Positions 45,158 to 56,343 of a stretch of 64,000 nucleotides of DNA are shown here, one piece after another. The first letter of the stretch is position 1. Each line of letters begins with the position of its first letter. The position numbers were made by a program, and so were the translations under genes. Source of the stretch: Chelydra serpentina. Taxonomy: Eukaryota > Chordata > Testudines > Chelydridae. The DNA is taken from positions 20,012-84,011 of the forward strand of contig JBAIAC010000576.1 in the NCBI GenBank assembly GCA_037349315.1. Direction: 5' to 3'. The notes under the pieces are model-generated. The model was not told where the DNA came from. It saw only the letters and a list, made by a program, of their open reading frames with translations, and did no database searches.

Positions 45158-45569
45158 CTGTAAAGCCCGTCAGCAGCTCGACCCCCCATGGATCCTGCCC
45201 CCCTGGCACTGCCCCAGCCCCCCAGGTGGCCGCCCGGTTCTCCGTGTAGATCACCACGTAGACCACTCCCGGCCGGTGCTCCCCGCGGTGGCTCCCGTTC
45301 AGGCACGTGGGGCAGGCCCCGTACCGGTCGATCAGGCCCCACTCGCTGAACCTGGCCAGGTCTCGGCGCGTCACCCGGCAGCAGTAGACGGCTTCTTTGA
45401 CGAAGGAGGCCTTCCTCTGAGGCCAGTCGGCCGACTTGGGCCCGGTGCTCTGGAGGTAGGCGGACACCGTTTCAGTGTAGCCGATGTAGAAATACTTCGC
45501 TTGGCTCCAGGAGACCTGCTGGATCGTCTCCTCCAGCTGGTCACACGACAGCTCCAAAACCGGCACCAT
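45158..45569 (-). CDS. Unrecognised protein, first coding exon (partial)
   Basis: About 137 codons from an ATG at 45569. The exon probably begins at 45641 (acceptor CTCTCCCGTGCAG, with 72 bp of 5' UTR) and ends at a GGCTTTACAG/GTGGGC donor at 45158. The peptide has non-repetitive, globular-looking composition (begins MVPVLELSCDQLEETIQQ; contains YFYIGYTETVSAYL and YGACPTCLNG) and is unlike the low-complexity frames around it, which supports real coding sequence. Cys-X2-Cys occurs once, which is too little to call a zinc site. I do not recognise the family. Downstream exons were not found; the C-rich minisatellite follows at once. The duplicated promoter-like blocks at 47.2-49.1 kb on the same strand could supply non-coding first exons. 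No function is proposed. Confidence 0.5.
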
Positions 45570-47214
45570 CTTCCGGCCCCTTTGGCCCCGACGATGCCGA
45601 GCTCAGCCCAGGGCCCCACAGCCGGCGCCCGGACCGGCGACCTGCACGGGAGAGACACGTCCCCTCTCAGCCAGGGCTCAGCCCAGCCCACCCCTGAGCG
45701 TGAGCGCCCCGCGGTGATTCAGTGAGCAAGGACAATCCCTGCCGGTGCGAGCAGGGAGCACGGAGTCGGGCGTGCGGCACGGGGGGCGGCGGGGTGGGAA
45801 CACAGCAGTGGAGCTGTTCGGCCCTGGGACCCTCCAGCCCCACCTGACTGTCTGCGCTGCCCTTGTACCCCGGCGAGCCCCAGTCAGCCAGGCCGGCCCC
45901 GGGGGGTCACTGCAGCGCAGACACACACACACACACACCCCCGCCCCCAGTGCTGCATCCTGCCTCCGGCGTCCGCACGGCTCCAGGCGGGGCTCAGGGA
46001 AGCGTCACAGGAAGGATGCGAGGGCGGGAAACCCGCCTGGCAGCCCGAGGCTGAAGGAGCTCGGTGTGTGGAGCCGGGAGGGAGGGTGAGGCCAGGGTGT
46101 GACGTTACACCCCATGTTCTTCAGAGCAATGTTATGATGAGATAATTATGGCTTCTCTCTGCTGCATTTTGTGCAAGAAACGCCCGGGGAGGGGTCACCT
46201 GGTGCTGGAATCCATCAACGACACCTGAGCTCTTCCGCGGAAAGGCGTGGGGACCCCGCGTGAAAACCAGCCAGAGGCAAAAGCTATTTCAGGCAGGGAG
46301 TGACCCTCCTCGGGGCTCTTCTTTTCTCTGCCTCCCCGCCCAAGGCAGGTGCTTGGAAACACCCGAGACACATGGACAAGGGTTGAACCCCGGCGACAGA
46401 GTCCTAGCCTGGGACAGTGAGACCTGCAAGGACGCGCGTCTGGCCTTCAAGAATCTCTGCAGCCAGCCTGCCCGAAATGCCGCTCAGGGTGACACTTTGC
46501 TCCCCGTATCAAGTTTCTTTAGTATGTTAAGCTTAGATTGTGTGTTTTGTTGATTTGCTAGGTGTGACCGAGTGGGGTTTTATTCACCTTGTTATGTTGC
46601 AGGTGAGTCTTGCTGTCCTAGACTAATATGGTGTGTGCCTCAGTTTCCCAGTGTTCTGCCCCAATACTTCAGTGGTGGGAATTGGGGGTGTGACTTTTGC
46701 TGAGGCCCTCGGGGCAGGTGAGGCTGCCCAGGTGTCTGCACCTCACGATGGCCGATGCCCTTTGTAACCTGAGAGCCAGGAGGGGGATGCGACCGGGTGA
46801 GGCTTTGCCAGGGCAAAGACAGGAGGAGGAGCAACGGGTGGGTCAGAGGCCAGGCGGGGGACCCAGGGCAGTCTGCTGTGGGGGACTTGGAGAGTGGGAG
46901 TCCAGGGCGTCTGGCCCGGGATTCCCCCACCATGGGCTTGGCTGAAAGTCACTGGTTTCTGTGCTAACAAGCTCTGTGCTACCCAATAACCCTTCTGCTT
47001 TACCTCACGTCCCACTGCAGAGCTGGGGGGCAGGGCCCTCTGGCTGTTCCCCAAGGGGAAGTGTGCGGTGGGGACAGGGATGCTGGATGCTCGGAGGTCA
47101 GACCCAGGAAGGCCGAAGCCAAGGAGGGTTTTTGCCCTGGACAGTGAGCCCCGAGGGGAGTCCCGCTAGCTGGGAGCCAGTGCCAGACGCATTCACCTGA
47201 GAAATAAGGCACAA

Positions 47215-47665
47215 AGATTCAGCGGAGAAGGAACTAGCCAGGGACCGGTTCACTGGGGCTGGGGCAGATTCTCCCTCGCTCGCCGGCTCGGGAAACACCG
47301 CTCAAGCCCAGTCGGGAGCGATGGGCTGGGGCAGGAATCGCTGGGGCAGAGTCTCCGGCCTGGGTCCCGCAGGAGCTCAGACGGGACGGGCCCCATGGGC
47401 CCCGCTGGCCTTGGCGTCTGTGAAACTCCTGTCTTTGCCCAGGACAAACACCAGCTCTCCCCTCCCCGTGCCCCGGCCCAGCTACACCCCCCCGAGACCC
47501 CTGGCAGCCCCCAGCTCTGACCCCGTCCCCCGCCCGGACTCACCCAGCCCGGGAGGAGCCGTGTCAGCGCCGGGACCCGTTCCCCGCTCCCAGCACCCAG
47601 CTTTAACACACTCCGGGGCCCCGCCCCGCCGGGGATCAGCGACGCTTTGTTTGCACACGGGGCGG
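47215..47665 (-). promoter_or_regulatory. Promoter-like block with candidate non-coding first exon, copy A
   Basis: GC-rich with GC boxes (GGCGGGGCGGGGC, reverse), a TTAAAG near 47600 and a GGCTGG/GTGAGTCC splice-donor match near 47545 on the minus strand. The whole block is duplicated at 48745-49145. It lies about 2 kb upstream of the coding exon at 45569, same strand. Promoter function is inferred from these elements only. Confidence 0.35.
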
Positions 47666-48154
47666 GTCTGTGTCAGGTGCGTTGGCTGAACGACGACAGA
47701 CCTGTTCCTCCGGTGTTTTGGGGTGTTCTCCTGAGTGGGGCGCGAGGCCCAGCAGTGACGTCACGCCCACCTTTTACACTGCCGGCCATGACGAAGAAAC
47801 GCCAGCTCGCTTTCCAAAGGCCGCCCTGTGTGGCTGACCATCCTGCTGGCTGCATCGCTCCCAGCGGGGGGTGGCTGGGGAGCCCTGCGGGGACGGAGGC
47901 CTGGGGAGCCAGAGGGCGAGTCGCCCGGCTGGAGAAGTGAGCCCGGCCCAGCTCAGCCAGAGGTGGCTGCCGAGATCACTGGGGAGATGGGCTGGGCGGG
48001 GGGCCTGGCTGGCCTGAGGGGCGGTGGGCCTCTGTGCCGTGGGGAGAGCCGCTCCCCAGCCGCAGGGACACTGTGGCTGGCTCTCTCCACACCTGTCCGG
48101 GGGGATGGTGGTTCGGGGCAAAGCTGGGAAGCTGCCGCAAGCCACCCGGATGTG

Positions 48155-48605
48155 TGGAGTGCCACTCGTTATGGGGACAAATGGTTATGAAAACCAATGC
48201 CCCGGTAAAAGGAAAAAGGTTCTCCTGATCCCAAAGGACCAAGCCCCAGAGCCAGGTCAATATACAAATCAGATCTTACCCACAAATCACGCTGTTGCCA
48301 ATCCTTTAGAATCTAAAATCTAAAGGTTTATTCATGAAATGAAAAAGGTCTAGGTGAGAGCTAGAATTGGTTAAAAGGAATCAATTCCATACAGTGATGG
48401 CAAAGTTCTTGGTTCAGGCTAGTAGCAGAGATGGAAGAAGCTGCAGGTTCAAATCAAGTCTCTGGAACATCCCCAGCTGGGATGGGTCGTTCAGTCCTTT
48501 GTTCAGAGCTTCCGTTTGTAGCAAAGTCCCTCCAGAGGTCAGAAGCAGGAAAGAAGACAAGATGGAGATGAGGCATCAGCCTTTTCTAGTCTCTTGCCAT
48601 GTGGT
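48155..48605 (-). mobile_element. LTR fragment (same family as 53163-54235)
   Basis: Reverse complement of the 3' half of the LTR at 53163-54235: shared GTTATGGGGACAAATGGTTA, CCTTTAGAATCTAAAATCTA and CATACAGTGATGGCAAAGTT. Both ends are truncated. It sits between the two promoter-like duplicates. Confidence 0.8.
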
Positions 48606-48744
48606 CTCTGCTTTCGTTGTCCCAAGGACAAGCTATCCGCGGGGAGGAGATTTCGGGGAGCCGGGGGCTGCTCCCCCCGGCCGACAGCGGCAGAGCGAGG
48701 GCCCTGGCTGGGCGCCGGCGCCAGTCGCGTTCACATGAGGAAAA

Positions 48745-49145
48745 AGGAGCCGGTGTTCAGCGGGGCAGGGATGAGCCAGGGACCGGCTCGCTGGGGCGGG
48801 GGCGGCGTCTCCCTCGCTCGCCGGCTCGGGAAACACCGCTCGAGCCCAGCCGGGAGCAATGGGCTGGGGCAGGAATCGCTGGGGAGAGTCTCTGGCCTGG
48901 GTCCCGCAGGAGCTCAGACGGGACGGGCTCCACGGGCCCCGCTGGCCTTGAGGTCTGTGAAACTCGCGTCTTTGCCCAGGACAAACACCAGCTCTCCCCT
49001 CCCCGTGCCCCGGCCCAGCTTCCCCCCTGCCCCGAGACCCCTGGCAGCCCCCAGCTCTGACCCCGTCCCCCGCCCGGACTCACCCAGCCACGGGAGGTGA
49101 GCGCCGTGACCCGTTCCCTGCTCCCAGCGCCCAGCTTTAAAACAC
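48745..49145 (-). promoter_or_regulatory. Promoter-like block with candidate non-coding first exon, copy B
   Basis: About 400 bp strongly similar to copy A over long runs (for example CTCGCTCGCCGGCTCGGGAA and GACAAACACCAGCTCTCCCC). It has a better TATA-like TTTTAAAG near 49137 and the same GGCTGG/GTGAGTCC donor near 49085 on the minus strand. The duplication spacing is about 1.5 kb, and an LTR fragment lies between the copies. Confidence 0.35.
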
Positions 49146-49149
49146 GCCG

Positions 49150-51370
49150 GGGCCCCGCCCTGCCGGGGAATCCCAGCTGCTTGCGGTGACGTGGGTCTGT
49201 GCCAGCCGCCTTTCCCGAACGTTACACAGACGCAGCCCAGCTGGGGGTGCCCTGTTCCTCTCCGGGAACCACCACTGCCGCCGGCAGCAATCTCCCCAGG
49301 GCAGGGACTCCGCGCTTTGACCCCACGCGCTAGCAGATCCGCCGGCTGCCAGAGGAAACCAAACCCCCCGGCGAGGAACAGGGAGGGGAACGGGCCAGAA
49401 ACCGTTCCCAGCTGGGGTGAGTGGGGATCGCTGCAGCGTGTCCATGGGGCCAGACCCCCAGCTGGGACCTGGTGCCGGGAGCTGAGCCGGCCCAGGGCAG
49501 AGCTGGGGAGAGGAGCCCTGGGGCAATAACGGGCCCTACAAAGGCGCCGTCCGCGAGCAGCAGCCGCGAGACGCGGGAGATCGGAGAGTGGCCCAGGCAC
49601 CTCGCACGGCCCCGTGCAAAGGGGCAGGGGGGGGGGGGCTGAGTCAGGGCACGCAGACAGGCCTCCCAAGGGCCGTGTGGGGAGCGTGGGGGGCCGGAAA
49701 CCAGTGACCCCGAATGGGGTGTGAGACCTTAGGTGGAATTGGAGCAGAAGTAAGGAGGGGACGGGCTGGGCTGGGGTCCCCCGTCACGTCCCGGGGCCTT
49801 CGTCGTCCTGATCCTGAGACGTCCCAACCAGCCCAGGCCAGCGCGTGGCCCCCCGACGACATTGGCGCCTCCGCTGGCCCCCAAACCCGGCCGGGGGGGA
49901 GAATGTGTGTGTCCCCCCCATGTCCTTTTCCTCCCCCGGCTTCGTTCGTCTTTGCCTCTCCTGCCCCCTCTGGGCGCTGGCCAGGGCTCCGGGGGCCGGG
50001 CCCGTGTGTCTCCAGCCGGCGAGTGACCGGCAGAGCCAGACGCTGCGTTTTCCCGCTGGGCCGCTCGCCGGGTGCGTCCCTCCTGCCCGCTAGGACAGGG
50101 GCTCGGACCCCACAGCACCAGCAGAGCGGCAGCTGCAGCCCCACGGTGCCCCCGGCCAGAGGCGCCGACTTTAGTCGTGCTCTGCACTCACCAATTGTCC
50201 CCCATGGGTGCTCCAGCCCTGGAGCACCCACGGAGTCGGCGCCTATGCCCCCGGCTTCGCCAGTCTCCAAAAGGCCGGATCTCACCATTCACACGACCAG
50301 CTCCGAGCTGCGGCTCCTCCCCACCCCCCGTCTGAGCCGGTCCCACCCGCGGTCCCCCCCCACCTCTCTCCTGTACCGGGGCCCAGGGACAGTGGGACGG
50401 TGACTCACGGCTCGTCCGTCTCACGCAGGGTCCGGGGCGCCCAGCGCTGTCCCGACCGAGGGCTCTGGATCCCGAACCCGACCGTGTGCCGGGCCGGGAC
50501 ACGTCGCGCTGACATTCGCTCTTCCCACACAATTCACACGACAGCCCCTGGGTCCGTGCTGCCCACCCCCCCTCTCCGTGGAGGGCAGCAGGGAGACCCT
50601 GGAGCCGTGGGCACCCCCCAGCATCCCTCTGGGGCGCCCGTGCCCGGCTCTCTGGCCTGACGAGCAGCCTGCAGGGGGAGGGGGTTGGGAGCTGCCCAGC
50701 TGAGGGGGAGCCGAGGGGGAGCCTGGCTGCAGGCAGGGCGAGGGGCCGGGGTTTTCCCCCAGTTCTGGCTTGTCCCGAAACGCTCCCTCCCCTAGTGGGC
50801 CCCGGGACAGCGATGGAGCCGCTGCTTCCCGGCTGTAGGGCCGAGGGCAGGTCCAGCGACCAGAGCCCGAGTGATGCCGTGCCGCGAGCAAACCGCCCAA
50901 GAAACGAGCGGCCCTCGCTGGCGTGAACCGGCTGTCCCGGCTCCGGTATCGCCCCTCCGGGGTCAAGTGAACCGGCTGTTTGCAGGGGCCGGCAGAAAGG
51001 GCTAAACTCAGGGGTTTGCTCCCCAGGTCCTTTGTCTGTCTGTGGGTCTCTGGAGGAGCCGGCTGGGACCAGGGGACACATATCCGCTGCAAAGGCTGAG
51101 AACTGAGCCGCTCATTAGCATCCCCTGGCCCTAGGGGTGAAGGGCCCGACCGCTCCCCAGCGACACAGACACAGTTCACCACAGTCAGTCCTTCCCCGGG
51201 GTTTGCTCAGGGTCCCCCAGGCTCTCGCCCGCCCAGGCCTGGGCTCCAAGCAGCCGCGTCTCACCCCTCCCTGCCCCCTCGCCAGCTGCATTCCCACCCG
51301 GCAGGGGCCAGGGTCGCTCTGCCCGTACCTGCAGCCAGTCCAGAGGCTCTGCTCCGCGTGGTGCGAGCTC
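49150..51370. other. GC-rich stretch, no gene recognised
   Basis: Long frames occur on both strands because stop codons are rare at this composition. I see no domain resemblance, no phase-consistent splice set and no repeat I can name. Confidence 0.4.
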
Positions 51371-51379
51371 CCGTCCCGC

Positions 51380-52020
51380 CTGTCCCGGACTCACAGGTGG
51401 TGCCCTCTCTTGGCCCCGTACGGTCCCTGGGGGGAACCCCTTTCAGTGAGACAGCCCTTCTCGGGGGGGCCACTCTCTCTCGGGGTTCAGCCCCTCCACC
51501 CCCTGGAGCCGCACCTCTCTGAGCCTTAGCACGCCTGTCTCTCGCCGTGGGCCCCTCGGGGAGTCCCCTCGCTCTGTGCCCCCAGGGCCTCCACCCCCAG
51601 AGGGAACAAAGCCCCCTGTTCTCTAGCCCCGAGCGACTCTCAGCCAGCGTAACACAGGAGGGTTTATTGAGCATCTGAACCCAGCACAGGAAACTCTCCG
51701 GGCCTCAGGCCTCTGCCTGCCCTCCCGCCCCTCCAGCCCCGAGCCCCCCTGCTGCCGAGCCGGACATCTGATATCACCAGCCCCAAACCCCCCCTCTGTC
51801 CATTGTCTTCTGTCCAGGTAAACAGGGTCGCCTGGGCCCCCTCTCCCCTCTTCTGTCCTCTGGCCCCTCTGCTGGGAACCGGCTGGTCAGGTCACCGGGC
51901 TCCTCTCTCGGCAGCCCATTGTCCTCCCACTGGCCAGAACCGGCCGTGACTCCTGAGCTGGGCCTCCGGTCACCAGTCGCTGGGGGTCTCCATTCTCCAG
52001 GCCTTTGGGAGTCGGGCGCT
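51380..52020 (+). mobile_element. LTR-like repeat (family D), third copy
   Basis: Begins TGTCCCGGACTCACAGGTGG and contains AGACAGCCCTTCTCGGGGGG, GAGCCTTAGCACGCCTGTCT and CTCTCAGCCAGCGTAACACA, matching the 37355 and 20040 copies. Confidence 0.65.
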
Positions 52021-52254
52021 GATCACCATCCAATGTGAAACCCTGATGGGACGCCGGGGGGGGGGGGGGGCAGCGTTAGCCAGACCGGGTCCCACTGACC
52101 CGCCAACAGTTTCAGCAAACAGATTTTCCCAGCCAGGTAACACATTCCTTTCAACGGAAACTTTTGCTTCTAAAAATTCAATGTCAGGGTTTGGGGGCGG
52201 GGGGGCGGGGGAGGGGTGGTGCCCTTGCTGCTACCAACGGGGAAGCAGAGCTAG

Positions 52255-52400
52255 ATGAGAAGCAGCGTTGCCTAGCCGGTTGAGCGCTGGACGGCGACAC
52301 CCCTCCGTGACTCAGTTTCCCCGCCTGTAGGATGAGGGTACTGACACCGAGGGATGGAAAGCGCTAGGCGGCAGCGTTATCGGCTCTGAGGTGGCCGGGT
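52255..52400 (+). mobile_element. Possible tRNA-derived SINE remnant (MIR-like)
   Basis: GTTGCCTAGCCGGTTGAGCG resembles a tRNA-type box A region, followed by GTGACTCAGTTTCCCCGCCT and GTAGGATGAGGGTA as in MIR-type SINEs. It is short and degenerate. Confidence 0.5.
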
Positions 52401-52808
52401 TGCCCCTGAGACAGACCCGGACTGAGCCTTGCAATAAAACGCAAGAAGCCTAAGTCACTTGGGCCCAGTCTCAGCCCAGGCCTGGGGCGGGGAGGGGGGG
52501 GCGGAGCAGCGCCAGCCAGCGGTGAGTGACGAACCTGGGCCTGGCCTGGGCTAGCGGCCTCAGGCCCGGGGAACAGAGCCCGTCATCACACGCAAGGCGT
52601 GGCAGCTTGTGGGGTCTGCTCACCCCCAGGACGTGGGGGGGGGGACGGGCCAGGGACCGGTGACGGCTGGAGACGAGACCGTTTGGACCTGTTGGAGGCC
52701 GGAGGGTCTGGCCCAGCCTCCCACGGGAGCGGGGCCGGGCGGGAATCCGGCTGGGCGGTGGCTTCGCAGGGCCCGGGGCAGGGGTCTCACGGAGCCGCCC
52801 CCCGGCTG

Positions 52809-55800
52809 TCACTCACCTTCGGCGGGGATGCGCGGCAGCCCCCAGGAGATCAGCACCATGCACACGAGGGTCACGAGCGCCAGCGTCACGAGAGCCGTCG
52901 GCCACCCGGGGACTCGCTGCTCCAACGCCCGCAGCCGGGACTCCAGCGCTGCCGTGGGGGAGAGAGGGGAGGGGGTGACACGGGCTGTGGCTGAACCCAG
53001 AGCCAGGGGGCCCCCAGCCCACCCAGGAGCCGGACGGCCTGCAGACCCCGGCCCCAGCCGCGCGGACGTGCCCCTCTCTCTGGATCCAGCCTCCAGAGCC
53101 CAGACGCCCAGGTGATGGGCACGGCCCCCCGAGCTCTGCCGCTCGGACGGCTCTTGAGGGGGTGTGACGTTATTGACATAATCTGGAACTGTAGAGATTG
53201 TTGCAACCACTGTTCTATATCTGCAGCAAATATTGTACAAAGGTTGTCGTGTGAGGTGTCTACGGGAAGGTTGTGGTTGGCTGGTTGTGATTATGCTGCC
53301 TGTATGTGTGTATCAGTTTTGGAGTTGAAGTTATGAATATTGGCTGTACACTGTCTGTATTTCAAACTTGTGCTGTGCTTCTGGGACCCCAGACAAGTTG
53401 GTGTCAGCTCTGCCCAGCCTGCTGGATGGCCCATTAAGGACCATCAGCGATACAAGTGACCCATTGAGAGACGGCAGACACGCCTTGTGTCTCAGCAAGA
53501 CATGCAGGGACCTGCCCATGTGACTCCAGACTCCATTTTGCTGTAATTTTCCACAGTAAGGACAAAGAGGTGTCTTTACACCTGGGAGAGACTATAAAAG
53601 GCTGATGCCTCATCTCCATCTTGTCTTCAATCCTGCTTCTTACCTCTGGAGGGACTTTGCTACAAACGTAAGCTCTGAACAAAGGACTGAAGGACCCATC
53701 CCAGCTGGGGATGTTCCAGAGACTTGATTTGAACCTGCAGCTTCTTCCATCTCTGCTACTAGCCTGAACCAAGAACTTTGCCGTTACTGTATGGAATTGA
53801 TTCCTTTTAACCAATTCTAGCTCTCACCTAGACCTTTTTCCTTTTATGAATAAACCTTTAGATTTTAGATTCTAAAGGATTGGCAACAGCATGATTTGTG
53901 GGTAAGATCTGATTTGTATATTGACCTGGGTCTGGGGCTTGGTCATTTGGGATCGAGAGAACCTTTTTCCTTTTACTGGGGCATTGGTTTTCATAACCAT
54001 TTGTCCCCATAACGAGTGGCACTGGCGGTGAGACTGGGAAACTGGAGTGTCTAGGGGAATTGCTTGTGTGACTTGTGGTTAGCCAGTGGGGTAAAACCAA
54101 AGTCTCCTCTGTCTGGCTGGTTTGGTGCCTTAGAGGTGGAAAAACCCCAGTCTCAGGCTGTAACTGCCCTGCTTGAAGCAATTTGTCCTTTATTGACACC
54201 CTCAGTTGGGTCCCTCCAGAACCAGCATGGTTACAGGGGGTGTCCCCAGTGGCAGCCCCGGGTGGCCACCCACCGAGCAGTGGAAGGGGGCGCGGGGGAA
54301 GGGGGCTCTTGCCCCGTAGCGCTGACACCCGCCCACGTCCGCCCCCGGGGATTGTGGGTAGCGTCCCGGCCCCGCTCACCTGTGAGGGTCTCGCAGACGC
54401 TCATGTTCTGTTGCAGGGGCGGGTGGCTCAGGGAGCAGCAGACGGACCCCCCGGGGCGGGGCGTCAGCCACAGGTCGCTCCGCACCTCCAAGGTCCCCTG
54501 GCTGCTCCTCTGCGGCTCCGCCGGCTCGGCCTGGCTCAGCCAGGTCCCGTCCCCGTCGTGCCACGTGATCTCGGGCTCGGGGTAACCCCCCGCGGAGCGG
54601 CACTCCAGGGCCACCTGCCCCCCAGCCCGGGAGAGCATGGCGAGCTGAGGGGGCTCGTATGGGGCTGTGAAAGGAGAGAAGGGGGGGTGAGGCCTGCTGC
54701 CCCCTAACCACAGACAGGGCTGAGGCTGGGTGTATTGCCAGGCTCGGCCCTCGACAGCCCCCCTGCCCCGGCGCCCCCCACTCATGACATCTTACACCAT
54801 GAGACACGGGGGTCCGACCCGTCCTTGGGACAGGGGCTTGGAACGAGCTCCCGCCCGTCCCGCTCCCCAGGGAGCCGGCTCACCGCCCGGGGGACAGGAC
54901 ACATGGCAGCCGGGAGGAAACGCTGGGACGATCAGGCTGAATGCGACACAGTCGCTGGGGCGGCGCGTTTCGATCTCTGAGCCGGGGCGCTTTCCCGTCC
55001 ATGTCAGCGGGGGCCGCGTCTCTCCCCAGCTCTCTGGGGAGCGTCGCTTCCCACTGCCCAAGCCGGGCGTTGATCCGTTGGCGGGGTCAGAGAAGAGCCC
55101 CGGGGAGGAGGAACGGATCAGAAACCTGCCCTCGAGCGAGAGACTCCAGGAGCTCCGGCCCCTTCGCTCTACAGACCCCCCACGGGCAGCGTGGCGCCAG
55201 ACAGGCCCGGCGCGCCGCGGTTACCGGCCACGCGCAGGATGAGGTCCATGCTGTCAGCATCCCGGCCCTCCAGCAGGAAGCAGCGGTAGGTGCCGCTGTC
55301 CGAGGGGCGCACGCCGGCCAGGCTCAGGGCCACCACCCCCTGGCGGATCCCCTGCAGGAGAAGCTGCGTCCGGCCCCTGAACGCCTCGGCCTGGTCTGCC
55401 AGCCGGTCGGCCCCCGCATAGTAGCTGTGCACCACGGAGCCCCCCGCCGGCCCCCCCAGGAGGTGCCAGTACACGTGCAGGTGACGCGGGTCGGGCTCCG
55501 GGAGCGCTCGGGCCCTGCACTCCAGCGTGACGTCCTGGCCAGCCCGGGCCCAGAGCTGGGGGCCGTCGCTCGCCTGAGGGGCCGTGTCTGCTGGTGAGAC
55601 AAAGACGGGGGAGTTACCGGGTATCCAAGTACCTGGGGGACCCTCCTGGACAACCTCCCGCACACAACGCAGCTGTGTCACGGCACCAGCCCCAGCCCCT
55701 CCCCGGAGCTCAGGAGCCGCACACGTGGGTAACAGCCTACTGCTGCCGCCAGCGGGCGAAGGACACATGCGAGGATACATACACTCAGAGGTGGTGAGGT

Positions 55801-56025
55801 GCCCAGATGCTCTGGTGATGGGCGCCAGATAAGCACCTTAGACAGCAGTTCACGGAGTCCCTGCCTTCAGGGCAGTCCCGCTGTTGGGCCTGATGGCATC
55901 ATTAGCCAGCCCCCCCCCCCCCAACCCAGTGCCCGAGAAACAACCTCGTGGGTTCCCCGCGGGGACTCACCCAGTCCTGCGGCGACGCTTCCCAGCAGCG
56001 CTAGCCAGCAAGCCAGCCGCAGCAT
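52809..56025 (-). CDS. HHLA2-like: Second B7-family, HHLA2-like V-C membrane protein
   Basis: Minus-strand exons, all phase 1: signal peptide 56025-55971 (MLRLACWLALLGSVAAG), IgV 55590-55225, IgC 54664-54380, TM 52948-52817. Exon 1 (55 bp) and the IgC exon (285 bp) have exactly the same sizes as in the gene at 8.6-11.9 kb. The IgV keeps TLECRA/YRCFL cysteines and the HSYY-G-D-L-Q stretch; the IgC has LECRSAGGYPEPEITWHDG. The TM exon is unrelated in sequence to the first gene: an LESRLRALEQR helix, then VTLALVTLVCMVLISWG. Past 52817 the frame stops three codons later (at 52809), so the protein either ends there with almost no tail (about 281 residues) or splices at GTGAGT to exons I could not find. 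A solo LTR sits in the IgC-TM intron. It is a likely cell-surface co-regulatory ligand by family; the true receptor is unknown. Confidence 0.82.
53163..54235 (+). mobile_element. Solo LTR (1,073 bp) with GGGGG target duplication
   Basis: Starts TGTGACGTTATTGACATAAT and ends CCAGCATGGTTACA, flanked by GGGGG at 53158-53162 and 54236-54240. It contains a TATA-like CTATAAAAG and TGAATAAACC poly(A)-like words. No internal genes. It is inserted in the IgC-TM intron of the second HHLA2-like gene in the opposite orientation to that gene. Partial relatives: 48155-48605 and 56344-57385. Confidence 0.85.
55070..55180 (+). mobile_element. Short CR1 remnant
   Basis: Contains GAGAGACTCCAGGAGCTCCG, matching the CR1 ERLQEL region also seen at 38880. 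It lies in the intron between the IgV and IgC exons of the second HHLA2-like gene. Confidence 0.5.
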
Positions 56026-56343
56026 CTCCGTGGGCAGGGAGCGGCTCTTCCTAGCCCCTAGAGACCCAGAGCCGCTCAGGCCAGCCGGCCCGGCCTCCCA
56101 CGCAGCCCTGGCCGGAGAATCCCCTCAGCGGGTCACCAACCCGGCCCAGGGCGTCCCCTCCGGGCGGTGTAGCGAGCTCTGGGCTGGAAGTGCAAGTGAT
56201 CACTTTGAGAGTCGGGAGTGGGCTCGGGCAGCTTGTACTGAGCTCGCTGCGTGTGTCTGCACCGATCCCCTGGGCATGGCCACCCCTTGGGAGACGGGGG
56301 GCAGGAGCATTGACGTCCCCCAGGACAGGGGGCCCAGGCAAGG

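Noticed and set aside
44319..45725. 468-codon proline-rich plus-strand ORF
   Set aside because: It crosses the C-rich minisatellite and runs antisense to the more credible minus-strand exon at 45158-45569.
49644..51182. Several 200-300-codon minus-strand ORFs
   Set aside because: GC-rich sequence with few stops; several frames open at once, no family resemblance, no phase-consistent exons.
53163..54235. Minus- and plus-strand ORFs of 126-173 codons
   Set aside because: They lie in the solo LTR, and the same peptides recur in its relatives at 48155 and 57008, so they are repeat-derived.
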